From: Tritrichomonas musculus | Lineage: Eukaryota > Parabasalia > Tritrichomonadida > Tritrichomonadidae | NCBI GenBank assembly: GCA_039105265.1 | Contig: JAPFFF010000001.1 | Span: 5,456,001 to 5,520,000 of the forward strand | Direction: 5' to 3' | DNA length: 64,000 nt | Part shown: positions 1-9,650 of the stretch, piece by piece | Layout: every line of letters begins with the position of its first letter | Numbering within the stretch: position 1 is the stretch's first letter | Translations under genes and position numbers: made by a program | Notes under the pieces: model-generated | Database searches by the model: none | Seen by the model: only the letters and a program-made list of their open reading frames with translations | Told to the model about the DNA's origin: nothing

Positions 1-155
1 CAATACATTATGCTTTCAAACTTTGTCCTATATATCATATGGTATTAGTTTTATATAATTTTAATATATTTATTTTTAAATTTTTAAGGGATATTGAGAA
101 AAATTAAATTCAATGTCATATCTCAATCTTCAAAATTCTCCTTTTTTTCCATAAA

Positions 156-530
156 ATGAAAATGCGAATACAAATGGAAGTTACAAATGCACAAAATGAA
201 CATAAACGTTTGAATAAATATATCGAAGATAATGCAATACGTTTATGTAATAAAGGAGATTACTCTAAAATTACATATGTTTATTCCACAAATAAAAATA
301 TGGCTGAAGATAAAAAGAACTATGCAAAGGAAATCACTATCAAAAGTTTCAACATGTATGTGGATTGTTTTAATAGAGCAAAATATATTAAGGAGCAACT
401 CGAAAGCAGATATAATGGAAAATGGTGTGCTAATATTAAGATTCAAAATTATGGTTTTGTTTTCGTTAGTTATTATGATAGTTGTTACATCAAATTCGAC
501 ATTGGCGAATATGATAGTTGTTTTCGTTAG
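156..530 (+). CDS. Dynein light chain (LC8/DYNLL-like), 3' end altered
   Basis: Predicted 124-residue protein. From about residue 47 it follows the LC8 pattern: an acidic helix (NMAEDKKNYAKEI), a second helix (AKYIKEQLESRYNGKW) and the strands NYGFVFVSYYDS and CYIKFDIGEY, matching the LC8 scheme IKKEFDKKYNPTWHCIV...GSYVTHET...FIYFYLG. LC8 proteins are dimeric hub subunits of dynein motors that also bind many partner peptides. About 45 residues precede the LC8 core; the family usually has a short N-terminus (about 89 residues in all). The end is odd: the normal final strand (A-I-L-L-F-K in LC8) is missing, and the frame runs into a second copy of a 30-bp segment and stops. The gene may be a recently damaged paralogue. 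The family call rests on pattern matching by eye. Confidence 0.55.
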   Translation: MKMRIQMEVTNAQNEHKRLNKYIEDNAIRLCNKGDYSKITYVYSTNKNMAEDKKNYAKEITIKSFNMYVDCFNRAKYIKEQLESRYNGKWCANIKIQNYGFVFVSYYDSCYIKFDIGEYDSCFR

Positions 531-547
531 TTATTATGATAGTTGTT
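457..547 (+). repeat. 30-bp direct repeat spanning the 3' end of the light-chain gene
   Basis: A 30-bp segment starting TTGTTTTCGTTAG at 457-486 recurs exactly at 518-547. The offset is 61 bp, which is not a multiple of three, so the second copy is read in another frame and supplies the early stop of the upstream gene. Confidence 0.85.
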
Positions 548-606
548 GCCCACCCGAAACTAATTCTGCTTTTCTGCAAGGTGAAGAGAAGACGGGGTAT
601 ATATGA

Positions 607-2150
607 AGATTTTATTTATTTATTTAGTTTTGTTTTAATCTCATCTATCAGATGAGGGTCTACTTTTATAGAGTCTTTTTCTTTGTTATAAATCTTTGTT
701 TTTTGTTTTTAGTTTTTTAAGTTTATCATCATTGGAATGATTTCTATCGAATAACAATCCCTTATTTCTTTTGATTATTAATTAGAAAATCATGCAAACA
801 CAAAACCAAAGTTATACATATTTTAATCAACTGTGCAACAATGATTGTCTATATTAATAATATGCATTAGAATCTGATTATTAAACGTGTCATTTATATT
901 AACAAAGATACATAATATTTTTGAAACTTTAGATCCAATCACAGTACTTTTTTGAGTGCATTTTCTGAAGGAAATTTCAATGAAAAGGCGGTTTTTCATT
1001 GAATTTGTATTCGTTGTTATATATATTGATATTTTGGATCAAATAAGTATGCTATCGTCAAAAACGGTTTCAGATAAACAATATTCCTGACAGAGAAATT
1101 TAAATAAGGCAAACGACAAAAAAAAAAAAAAAAAAACATGAATAAATATATTTAAAAAGTGCAATAGTATTATAAAAAATAGTGTTTTGAACAATTGACA
1201 CTATTAAAAATCATTTGTAAAATATTTATTGAGTGATACATTATATTAATAATATTTTATTTGCAAAAAAGTATTATCCTTTTCAAATATTTCCGAAATT
1301 TGCTTTATTTTACAATACAATAAAATAATCTTACACAAAATTTTTTACTTTCAACATCATACTTAACGAAATTTAAATTATTAAAAAAAAAGGAAATCAA
1401 TTTCCAAAATAATTTGTCAAAAGTTTAAACATAAAAGTAATGTAATCTAACTATATAATTAAATAAATTTAATAAAATAAATATTTTGAATATGTGTGTG
1501 GAAACTCAAAATTATTTAAAATCAAACAAGTCAGAGCTCATTGTATACTTAAAAAAAATGAATAAAATTAAAGTATCTTTATTATTATGACATATTTCAT
1601 GCAAAAATCATTATAAAATCAAAAAATAAAGAATAATTTTTTTTAATTAATATTGGTCTAATTTCAATCAAATTTAGAAACTTTTAATTTTTCTAGGTTT
1701 TTATAAATTTTATATTATTTTTAATAATCAAACTATTGTTTGTATATTACAATTATTTTAAAATTACTGCTATATAATTAAATAAATATTTTCATAAAAT
1801 TAAAATAATAATATCTCGAAGATTTTCTTAAATTGTTTTTTTGATATATATATAAAAATAAAACTTTAACCTAAATTCTTTTAAAAAATACATATTATTT
1901 TAAAATTGTTCTTACCAATCTTTAGTTATCTTTTTTTTGGTCATTTTATGGTCAATATTGTTTAGAACAGATTTGAAAACTTTACGATCATGTTTATGAC
2001 AATTTGGCCTTTATTAGTTAATATGTTTTTGACATTTTTATAACAAATTGACCTTAAATGATGAATGATTTTTTGACATTTTTATGACAATTTGGCCTTT
2101 AAATTCATCTTATTTGAATAATAAAATATTTTTAATTTATCAAAATTTCT
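607..2150. other. AT-rich intergenic stretch
   Basis: No supported gene. It holds a run of 18 or more A near 1120 and many short A/T runs. A motif reading ATGTGTGTGGAAACTCAA near 1492-1509 recurs in inverted orientation near 20331-20348. The 3' part holds the diverged tandem repeats listed separately. No tRNA-like cloverleaf was seen. Confidence 0.6.
1985..2105 (+). repeat. Three diverged tandem copies of a roughly 50-bp unit
   Basis: The words TTTTTGACATTTTTATGACA and AATTTGGCCTTTA recur three times with small changes (ATGACAATTTGGCCTTTATTAG; ATAACAAATTGACCTTAAATG; ATGACAATTTGGCCTTTAAATT). It lies just upstream of the gene at 2158. Confidence 0.6.
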
Positions 2151-2157
2151 TCATTTA
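2151..2157 (+). promoter_or_regulatory. Initiator (Inr)-like element abutting the start codon
   Basis: TCATTTA lies directly before the ATG at 2158 and fits the trichomonad initiator TCA-Y-(T/A). Trichomonad mRNAs often have leaders of under 20 nt, so an Inr this close is plausible. Confidence 0.45.
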
Positions 2158-2637
2158 ATGAGCTTTAACTTTTCTTCTTCTGAAATTTCATATTTTAATG
2201 GCATTGAAAAAGATTTTATTGGTCCAGATGATCCAAGATTACATAATATTCAAAAATTTTTAGCATCAAATATTAATCAATCAGATCGTAATCAAACAAA
2301 ATTGATGAAAAAAGCTAGACTTATCGAATATCCAAATAATCTACTTAATTCATCCCAATGCAATAAAAAGGTTGAAACTCCTCCCAGAGTAAATGGAAGA
2401 TCTTGCAAATTTTCCCTTTCAATTGAAGTTCCAAACAATTTTTCTTCAATTTCGTCAAATTTCAAAAAACCTCAAGAATTTGATAATTATAATCAAATTC
2501 CAACAGCATGTTCACAAAATCAAAATATAAACAATTCATCATTTCCTGTTCAGTTTCCGTGTGATAATTCTCAAATTCTATCATATTCTGATCGGACTTA
2601 TTCTGATTTGCTAATTTATATTTATTACTTTTTTTAA
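2158..2637 (+). CDS. Hypothetical protein, Ser/Asn-rich, 159 aa
   Basis: An uninterrupted frame with an Inr-like motif immediately upstream, which supports expression. The protein is rich in Ser, Asn and Gln (FSSISSNFKKPQEF, NQNINNSSFPVQF) and looks largely disordered, apart from a short N-terminal stretch around IGPDDPRLHNIQKFLASNI and an aromatic tail (LLIYIYYFF). No signal peptide or recognised domain is visible. Trichomonads encode many such low-complexity proteins. It is not part of the Polinton, which starts about 260 bp downstream. I do not recognise a function; a relic of a longer gene is possible. Confidence 0.5.
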   Translation: MSFNFSSSEISYFNGIEKDFIGPDDPRLHNIQKFLASNINQSDRNQTKLMKKARLIEYPNNLLNSSQCNKKVETPPRVNGRSCKFSLSIEVPNNFSSISSNFKKPQEFDNYNQIPTACSQNQNINNSSFPVQFPCDNSQILSYSDRTYSDLLIYIYYFF

Positions 2638-2891
2638 ATTTTAAAATGAATTAAAAATTTTGAAATATCATTTATCTTCAATGGTAAAAATCTGTCAGAA
2701 AAATATTATTGTTGATATAAATCAAGCCTTCTTCTATTTGATTTTTTTTTTACAAGCATTGTTAAATATTCTCTTGGCAATTACTAAAAAATATGTTAAA
2801 TATTCTCTTTACCATGAAATATTGCTTCTTTTGTATTGAGTCTGGAAACTTATCTGACACCCTATATAAGGCTTATAGATTATTAATGAGA

Positions 2892-2896
2892 AAATA
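2892..2896. repeat. Target-site duplication AAATA, left copy
   Basis: AAATA directly precedes the left terminal inverted repeat and is found again at 19989-19993 directly after the right one. Five to six bases fit Polinton insertions, though an AT-only word carries limited weight. Confidence 0.6.
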
Positions 2897-3258
2897 AGTA
2901 GTATACGTTTGCGGTGATTTCAGACCTCCGGTCTTCAATCCCCTCAAACACCCCTAATTTTGGCACTTTTTTGTCTCCAACTACCCCAATTTTGGCACTT
3001 TTTTGACCTCCAGAGTGTTGTCAGAAAACCCCCTATCACTATAGGGCATTTTGCATTCACCTTTTTGTGTCAAAAAATTGCCTCAATTAAGGTCTTTCAA
3101 TGGATGGAAAGTGGTGATATGAACATAATTTTGATAAAATTTTTGTATGACATGTGATATGAAAAAAGGTATAAATAAAATTTTTGTATACAATTTATGA
3201 TTTTTAAAATTATTAAAATCAACTTTTTTGAAACTTTTTCTGAAACAAATAATTTTTT
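2897..3258 (+). repeat. Polinton left terminal inverted repeat
   Basis: The 362 bp match the reverse complement of 19627-19988 without net gaps and with about four mismatches. The outer part holds an internal direct repeat: the word AATTTTGGCACTTTTTTG occurs twice about 33 bp apart. Confidence 0.95.
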
Positions 3259-3265
3259 ATCCCCA

Positions 3266-3793
3266 ATGAAAATGACAACCCCAAAGCCACTTTACTTGTC
3301 TGTCAATAAATTGTGTGATAAATTGGAAGAATATATTGAGGCCCACAAAGAGAAGGACCCCGCCATCGATTCAGCCTACGAATTCTACATCATCATCGAC
3401 AAAGAGTATCTCTTTCCTGACAAATTTAACGCTAATAGAATAGTTTGCAGGCCTTTAGTCGTCTCAATTTATAAGAATCAACAGTTTCTATACAAAGAAT
3501 TATGTGAGTTATTTGACTGCGAAAAGGTATATCTATGCTTTAACAAGAAGGGAAGCCACTACTCAATCGACACAGCAAAGAACGGAAAAAACAAGATACA
3601 GGACGTAGTTATTGTAAGGGAACCAAAGAAATTTACAACTAAGGACGGCAAAGAGATTGAATATCATCAGATGTTTCAATATGACGCAGGCTTTTTGATC
3701 GAAGAAATAGATACTAGAATTAAGTCGAAACATCCTAATTGTGCCGATCTAAGCAAGGATTATGGTAGATTTATCAAGGAATGTGGCATATAA
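3266..3793 (+). CDS. Polinton small protein, unknown
   Basis: First gene inside the left terminal repeat, about 175 residues from the ATG at 3266. An upstream ATG at 3197 is in frame, but those extra codons lie in the terminal repeat, so the inner start is preferred. It reads as a soluble mixed alpha/beta protein (LYLSVNKLCDKLEEYIEAHK; EFYIIIDKEYLFPDKF; KVYLCFNKKGSHYS). No membrane segment or signal peptide is visible. Its place next to the virion genes is the only hint of role. Not recognised. Confidence 0.7.
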   Translation: MKMTTPKPLYLSVNKLCDKLEEYIEAHKEKDPAIDSAYEFYIIIDKEYLFPDKFNANRIVCRPLVVSIYKNQQFLYKELCELFDCEKVYLCFNKKGSHYSIDTAKNGKNKIQDVVIVREPKKFTTKDGKEIEYHQMFQYDAGFLIEEIDTRIKSKHPNCADLSKDYGRFIKECGI

Positions 3794-3820
3794 ACAGACT
3801 GTTATTTTTTTGTAAATCAA

Positions 3821-5758
3821 ATGAGTAAATCGTCAATAAAACTTACTGCTGGACAAGTAATGCAAGGCAATAACACGCAAAAATTATTAGGATATTGTAA
3901 TAGACTCAACAATGAACTGGGATTCAATATCATTACTACGAATGCTCAGGGAGGATTATTGGCGGATAGAACATATGCCGAGTATTTGTCGAAGGTTCTA
4001 AATGAATTCAATTTTGGTCTTTATGCAAATGTCGTCAATAGTAATACAATAGAGAGATTCATTCAAAGGTTTCAAGAAGAACATCCTATTGAAAGACCCT
4101 TGACTTATAGTGAAGATTTAGTGGATATGGGTGATTATAGATTCACTTCTTGGATTCTAAAAACTGCCAAATTTTACAAAGAATTATCCGAAAGAGTCGA
4201 CAAACAAATCCTAGAACAATATAAGAAAAAATCTTTTCCAAGACATATTATTCGTACTGCAATATCTATACTTAATTCTCATAACTTTGCCGCAAACGAC
4301 AACACCGATCATAGATATGTTAGACGTATTTATCCAGAAAGTCTTCAACATTTCGTAAATAGAGTATATTCACATAGGGAGCCTCAAGAGTATTCCGGAT
4401 TTTTCTTTAGACTTGGAGCAGGAGAGACTTTTCCGGAATTAAATCCCTTAAACAAATTGAGAAGACCTTTTTCGACACCTCAAAATAACAACAACGATAA
4501 TACAATTTTATTTCAAAATCAAATGGCAGAACAACCTAACATACCCCGCGAAAATATAGAACGATTAATTTCCGATTTACTTCTAAAGTACAACATATCC
4601 GCCCAACGTCCTACTTCTCGTCAAGATTTAGATCAACGAGCTGACGTAGCTTTATATCAAATTGCTGATTTGTATAAAAATTTACCATCTGGCCACGGTT
4701 TTGCAGGCGCTCGTAATAAAGACGGAATGGAGGCTTTGGAACACATTGTATTAAGACTCAAAAAGGATATAAAACGTGTCGCACAAGCAATTTCTCCACA
4801 AGGAGCACAGAGAATGGTTGAGAAACACAATGAGAAATCACCGAATAGCCCATGGACTCTTGTCCACGAAGATATAAACGGAGATAATATCCCTGATGTC
4901 GCCATCAGAAACGCCAACAATAAATACGTCTATGTAAATGGATATACAACAACAAAATCCGACTGGCCAATGCGATATGGTTTCTTCAATCAATATCCCA
5001 CAAGAGAGGCCCGAAAAGAATCAGGATTTAAGAGCGCAAGAGAATATACTAATGACTTATTTGGCGGTCATTTTGACGTCGAAAATCCAAATCCATACAT
5101 GAAAGGTAATATGGAAGGATTTACAATACCAGAATCATGGCGAAATTACGACCATAAAGGATACAAGAAACCATCCAACAAGAGAATGACTTCATACAGG
5201 AGATTCGAATACTTTATTTTCAGAAAGGCGTTCGATCACGCAATCGCTAAATTAATCGCCAACAACTCTATCGGAAACATAACAGAAAAACCACTTAGCA
5301 AATACAAGATGCAGATTTACAGTAAGGCATGCGCTATGATGTGGAATTATTATATTATACATGATTTTGTAGTAAGGCTCGGATTAGGCAATGTCGATCC
5401 AAATAGTAAAGATTTCGATAAATTGAAGAAAAAGAACAAACAACTAATTGATGATCTTGTCAGTGATTTAATAGCCCACACTCTCTACACAAAAGAAGGT
5501 CATAATGAACAACAGAGAAAAGCCTTTTCAAACCACATTGCTAATCATGCCAAATTTGCTATTCTCCACGCAGCAGCAACATTACAGAAACCAGAAATAT
5601 TCGAAGGACACGACCAACAACCACCAGAAATTGACGATTTCGATTATTTAGAACAAAATCATCCTGACAATCAATGGACTCAAGAAGGCCAAGGCAATTG
5701 GGACGATCATGATGTTTGGTTTAATGATGACGAAGCAGCTGCACAACTCCATGCATAA
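3821..5758 (+). CDS. Polinton 645-aa protein, possible virion component
   Basis: Long uninterrupted frame just upstream of the packaging ATPase and on the same strand. The first half is helical and basic. Near residue 350 sits HEDINGDNIPDVAIRNANNK, an Asp/Asn/Gly loop resembling calcium-binding loops, followed by a conserved-looking stretch (YVYVNGYTTTKSDWPMRYG). The C-terminus is acidic and rich in Asp, Gln and Trp. Its position suggests the capsid or assembly module, but I recognise no enzyme signature. The role is inference from context only. Confidence 0.7.
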   Translation: MSKSSIKLTAGQVMQGNNTQKLLGYCNRLNNELGFNIITTNAQGGLLADRTYAEYLSKVLNEFNFGLYANVVNSNTIERFIQRFQEEHPIERPLTYSEDLVDMGDYRFTSWILKTAKFYKELSERVDKQILEQYKKKSFPRHIIRTAISILNSHNFAANDNTDHRYVRRIYPESLQHFVNRVYSHREPQEYSGFFFRLGAGETFPELNPLNKLRRPFSTPQNNNNDNTILFQNQMAEQPNIPRENIERLISDLLLKYNISAQRPTSRQDLDQRADVALYQIADLYKNLPSGHGFAGARNKDGMEALEHIVLRLKKDIKRVAQAISPQGAQRMVEKHNEKSPNSPWTLVHEDINGDNIPDVAIRNANNKYVYVNGYTTTKSDWPMRYGFFNQYPTREARKESGFKSAREYTNDLFGGHFDVENPNPYMKGNMEGFTIPESWRNYDHKGYKKPSNKRMTSYRRFEYFIFRKAFDHAIAKLIANNSIGNITEKPLSKYKMQIYSKACAMMWNYYIIHDFVVRLGLGNVDPNSKDFDKLKKKNKQLIDDLVSDLIAHTLYTKEGHNEQQRKAFSNHIANHAKFAILHAAATLQKPEIFEGHDQQPPEIDDFDYLEQNHPDNQWTQEGQGNWDDHDVWFNDDEAAAQLHA

Positions 5759-5807
5759 AAATTCCAATAAATCTTCACTTATTTTTTTGCAGTCTTTTGG
5801 GGAATAA

Positions 5808-6623
5808 ATGAGTTTAAAAGTAATTAATTCTCTTGTCTCAGAAACTCTGAAACAAAACGCAAACAATTTATCGGGTGCTTTAATCGAGCCAATTCACGAT
5901 GATATTCATATAAAATATAACTCTGTAAATGTAATTGTCGGGAAACAAAATTCTGGAAAAACCGTCATCGCTCTCCAAGAAATCATCAAAATAAGTCTTC
6001 TAGACACACACCACTTACTAATCTATATCACGAAAAATGGCGACGAAAACGATAGGAGTTTCCAATCTCTCAAACACCTCATCAAAATGCCATATATTAC
6101 CGTTTCCGAGAAGATGGCTGTCGATTTTATCACTGAATTAATTGCTGCAAAGAACCTCTACTATCTTGTCAAGCGAGAAGGATTGGAGGAACAACTAGAT
6201 GATGGACAAAAAAATGATATGTTTAAGGTCCTTCACATTACTGATTTCAGCAAAGATTTCCTCCATACACTGATACTTTTTGATGATATTTCAAACAACA
6301 AACTATTTTCGTCCGAAGAATCGTTTTTCTCCCAACAGCTCCGAAGATGCAGACACACAAATATTTCCTACTTTTTATTGATTCAAGGATGGAAAGGCAT
6401 CAAACCGCATATCAAAAATGAGATTACAACTTTGTTCGTTTTCCCTTGCTTCAACCGTCAACAACTGCACTATATTTATTCTCAATCAGCAAGTAATTTG
6501 GACTTTGAGGAGTTCTACAATTTGTATAGGCAATTGTCTGAAGAAAAAAATTACAATCCAGATTCTCATTCCTGCCTAATTGTACAGGTATCAGAGGGCG
6601 GCAATACTTCTATATCCATCTGA
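5808..6623 (+). CDS. Polinton packaging ATPase (FtsK/HerA, A32-like)
   Basis: A P-loop NTPase of about 271 residues. The Walker A loop GKQNSGKT sits at residues 45-52 after a beta strand (NVIVG), and a Walker B-type strand ending in acidic residues (LILFDDIS) lies near residue 160. In this family the enzyme pumps the element's DNA into preformed capsids. Size and position before the capsid gene fit the Polinton packaging ATPase. Its 3' end overlaps the convergent small gene by about 58 bp. Confidence 0.88.
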   Translation: MSLKVINSLVSETLKQNANNLSGALIEPIHDDIHIKYNSVNVIVGKQNSGKTVIALQEIIKISLLDTHHLLIYITKNGDENDRSFQSLKHLIKMPYITVSEKMAVDFITELIAAKNLYYLVKREGLEEQLDDGQKNDMFKVLHITDFSKDFLHTLILFDDISNNKLFSSEESFFSQQLRRCRHTNISYFLLIQGWKGIKPHIKNEITTLFVFPCFNRQQLHYIYSQSASNLDFEEFYNLYRQLSEEKNYNPDSHSCLIVQVSEGGNTSISI

Positions 6624-6946
6624 GGATTTAAGAAATGTATGATGTTATTTATTGTTTCTTTCATTTGCTGTATCTCTTTTTTTAGTTCATCTAGCTCGTT
6701 GCCAAGGTCAATTTCATATTGTGAATTTTGCTTCATTTTTTTGAGGCTCAACACATTCTTGATTCTAGTTATTCGATACCCTTTTATGAGATATAATTTA
6801 TTGAGTTTATGCGTCGTAAGTTTATCCATCTCTTCTTTATTCTTGTTATAGTATAAATTGAATTCATCAACTGTATCAAACTCTTTTGTATGTTTTGAGA
6901 TAGGCTCGATTACTTTGATGTCGTTCATTTCCTTTTCAATAAACAC
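6566..6946 (-). CDS. Polinton small coiled-coil protein
   Basis: A 126-residue protein on the opposite strand, convergent with the ATPase gene. The middle is basic (THKLNKLYLIKGYRITRIKN), and residues of about 80-110 form a likely coiled coil (LDELKKEIQQMKETINNI). A DNA- or protein-binding structural role is possible but not shown. Family not recognised. Confidence 0.65.
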   Translation of the reverse strand: MFIEKEMNDIKVIEPISKHTKEFDTVDEFNLYYNKNKEEMDKLTTHKLNKLYLIKGYRITRIKNVLSLKKMKQNSQYEIDLGNELDELKKEIQQMKETINNIIHFLNPQMDIEVLPPSDTCTIRQE

Positions 6947-6960
6947 AAATAAAATTCATC

Positions 6961-7263
6961 TTACTTCAACAAAGGAATATCAAATCTTCCTGGATTAGTT
7001 GATGGCCCTGCAATTTGCTGAGACCAACTATTATTTCTTATTCCCGCTCCATTTACTCCCAAAGACTTATTTCCTCCAGCAAATTTTCCAGCATAATCGC
7101 CTATTTTATTGATTACATTTCCTACAGGTCCGCCTATTGCCCCGCCAAGTACTGGAGCGACTTTTGACACAATTTCAGCACCTTTTTTCAGTACCGGTAA
7201 TGCTTTTCCGATTACGTTTTTTGCTCCGTTAATGATGTTTTTAAACCAACTTCCGAATGCCAT
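6961..7263 (-). CDS. Polinton small amphipathic protein, minor virion type
   Basis: A 100-residue protein rich in Gly, Ala, Val and Lys. The N-terminus (MAFGSWFKNIINGAKNVIGK) can form an amphipathic helix, followed by a glycine-rich hydrophobic stretch (VAPVLGGAIGGPVGNVI). This resembles the membrane-active minor capsid proteins of adenovirus-related viruses (protein VI type) in size and character. It is divergent from the capsid gene just downstream. The functional idea is inference from composition and neighbours. Confidence 0.6.
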   Translation of the reverse strand: MAFGSWFKNIINGAKNVIGKALPVLKKGAEIVSKVAPVLGGAIGGPVGNVINKIGDYAGKFAGGNKSLGVNGAGIRNNSWSQQIAGPSTNPGRFDIPLLK

Positions 7264-7333
7264 TTCCTTTTAAGTAAAATGTTCATATAACAAACTTTAC
7301 AACTCCTTTATTGTCATTTTTATATTAAATCAA

Positions 7334-9223
7334 ATGACCTACTACAACGCACAGACCAAAAATTTAGGAAATGATGAAGGCGATGTTCTCTCATTTTTCC
7401 AGTCAAAATTACGAAATCTCATTCAAAGAAATGGAGGAGACAATACATTTTCTTTCGTTATGGAAGAGTTCAAAGACAAAGACGCCCCACTCCCAGTCGG
7501 CACAAAAACACGTATCAAATTATCTCATTCCGGCCATACAATCACCCAAATTGAAAAGTCTTTTACCACAATTCTCCTTGATTTCATTATTAAATTGTCC
7601 CAGCCCATTGACGTATCTGCAGACACAAATGGATTGATGAAAATATTTGTCGGATTCAAGAATGCTGTAGAATTTTATGAAGATTGTCGCTTCTGGATAA
7701 ATGATAAACTCTTAGGCGCATATCGACAAGACGAACTCCAAAGAGAATCTTTCGCCTATAACTCCATCAAACCTCGTGATGCAAAAGCAACATCAAAATA
7801 TTCTCATTCTACTTGGGAAAATGTCAGTCAATTCTCCCCTTCAGTTTGCGGTTGTTATATCGATTTAAAGGATATTGCTGACGGTCAACCACATAAATTT
7901 ACCATTGAATTAACCATCCCATTTGTCGACCAACTGGCTCTTCAGGCATGGCAGTTATATCCAAACGCAATTTGCGGAGAGATAGAAGAAGAGGTCAAAA
8001 CATCTTTACGCGCTCTTGTCTGGGCACAAATCAATCCAAATATCGTTAAGGAAACTCTACAATTTTTGGAAGACAAAGAAATTGCTGAAGAAATGCCTGC
8101 TGTCATCCCAATCTCAAGAAAATTCACTCAAATTGGCCGTCCGTCTGTCATAGTGTCTCATTATTCTGCCAAACCAACTCCTTCCCAAAAACTTCATATC
8201 GAGTACCAAAGATACAAAGGCGCAAATGTATATGATGACGATGTTTTGGAACATCCAATAATTGATTTCGGATATACTGACGAAGAATTTACAAAATATG
8301 GAGTTTCAAGAGATGATGTCAATAAAAAAGAATTTGCAGAATTAATCGCAGCAGCTAATCCAGACAAACCATTGGATCCAGGAGATACTGTCAAAATTAT
8401 CAAAAGTGAATTGAAAGGCGCCTTACTTGCCACAACAAAATCAGAGAATATCAACCTCAAAACAGAGAAAATTACTTTGGATGTCCTTGGAGGAACTATT
8501 CAATTGGGTCGTTCAAATTTGGCAGGTTTTGGTCTCAAACCAGATGTTTATCAAGGACTTGTCAGAGAATTACAGACTCCTTTATTGATTCCATCTCAGG
8601 AGCTTACAAGAGAAATTTTCGAAGGAACTGCCAAAGTAAACGGTCTCGAAATCAGTAAGTCAATTCCATTGAGAAATGCGACAAATATCACAATGATGTT
8701 TCCAAAATCTCCTGCTGACATTACTTGTTTCGACAATATTATGTATCAAAATGTCCAGCTTGTAGTCAATAAAAGAACATACCCAGACACAGAATTTGCC
8801 AATACTTGTGCTGCAAGATTTTATCAACATCAGCTTATCGCAAACGAACTAGATGGAGCCTTAGAAGCCACACAAGAATTTGAAGACTCTTTCACACAGC
8901 CATTAAACGACCCAGCAACAGGAAAAAGATATACAAATTGCCGCTCAGATGGAACATCTTTTGGCATAAACTTCCAACTTGAAAGGAGCAATGCAGGCTA
9001 TGTATTTGACGGAATAGATACTGGAAGTACTTCAATAACCGTTACGTTCAGAGGTCAGCCAATGTATCGTGGCGATGATGACACATACTTTATTCCCGAC
9101 CCAGAATATCCCAACATGCATCCTCCGTCACCAGAAGCCTGGGTCTGTTCTGATACATATTTCACTTGGAGCGTTAATGGAGTCGAATATTATCAAACAG
9201 GCATTCCATCAGGTTACGCGTAA
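7334..9223 (+). CDS. Polinton probable major capsid protein (double jelly-roll)
   Basis: A 629-residue beta-rich protein directly after the packaging ATPase block, the usual place and size of the double jelly-roll major capsid protein. The first half holds long strand-forming segments (FTTILLDFIIKLSQPI; FTIELTIPFVDQLALQAW), and a second set of strands fills the C-terminal third. No transmembrane segment. It would form the hexameric capsomers of the element's virion. The call rests on gene order, length and predicted strand content, not on a diagnostic motif. Confidence 0.7.
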   Translation: MTYYNAQTKNLGNDEGDVLSFFQSKLRNLIQRNGGDNTFSFVMEEFKDKDAPLPVGTKTRIKLSHSGHTITQIEKSFTTILLDFIIKLSQPIDVSADTNGLMKIFVGFKNAVEFYEDCRFWINDKLLGAYRQDELQRESFAYNSIKPRDAKATSKYSHSTWENVSQFSPSVCGCYIDLKDIADGQPHKFTIELTIPFVDQLALQAWQLYPNAICGEIEEEVKTSLRALVWAQINPNIVKETLQFLEDKEIAEEMPAVIPISRKFTQIGRPSVIVSHYSAKPTPSQKLHIEYQRYKGANVYDDDVLEHPIIDFGYTDEEFTKYGVSRDDVNKKEFAELIAAANPDKPLDPGDTVKIIKSELKGALLATTKSENINLKTEKITLDVLGGTIQLGRSNLAGFGLKPDVYQGLVRELQTPLLIPSQELTREIFEGTAKVNGLEISKSIPLRNATNITMMFPKSPADITCFDNIMYQNVQLVVNKRTYPDTEFANTCAARFYQHQLIANELDGALEATQEFEDSFTQPLNDPATGKRYTNCRSDGTSFGINFQLERSNAGYVFDGIDTGSTSITVTFRGQPMYRGDDDTYFIPDPEYPNMHPPSPEAWVCSDTYFTWSVNGVEYYQTGIPSGYA

Positions 9224-9303
9224 AAAAAACAGTAAAAAAATATTTTTTTGCACATCCTCAATGCTGAATCCTCAGTACTTGCGCATACTCAGTAAAGACT
9301 TTG

Positions 9304-9636
9304 TCAATACTCTAACTTCAAGAAAACAGTGAAATTATCAGGCTTTATTTCGTTCCCTTCTGCGTCTGTAAACCATATCCTAAACTCTCTTTTTGTCCCG
9401 ACAAATTCGTATTTCCTATTATCGTCTGGAGGAGTCAAATTAGCATACCAGACAAGAGAATCTTCGTACTCATCTCTTTGAATAAATGAAGCGTGCATTT
9501 CTGTTTCTCCGTCCAGATATCCATTACAGGTGGCTCGACAAAATTGGAAGGAAATATATCGTTTATTCAATGAATTTGTGAATTCTGAGGGCAAAATATT
9601 GTTGTATTTCTTGGTAATGAAGTATGTCTTGGGCAT
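9304..9636 (-). CDS. Polinton small beta-rich protein
   Basis: A 110-residue protein divergent from the long fibre-like gene, only 14 bp between the preferred starts. The C-terminus (RIWFTDAEGNEI, then FTVFLKLEY) has the strand-turn-strand character seen at the ends of jelly-roll and fibre-type virion proteins. It may be a minor capsid or vertex component; no stronger statement is possible from the sequence. Confidence 0.55.
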   Translation of the reverse strand: MPKTYFITKKYNNILPSEFTNSLNKRYISFQFCRATCNGYLDGETEMHASFIQRDEYEDSLVWYANLTPPDDNRKYEFVGTKREFRIWFTDAEGNEIKPDNFTVFLKLEY

Positions 9637-9650
9637 TTATTTATTATAAA

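Noticed and set aside
2960-3157. Small open frame in the Polinton left repeat
   Set aside because: It lies wholly in the terminal inverted repeat and has no supporting features.
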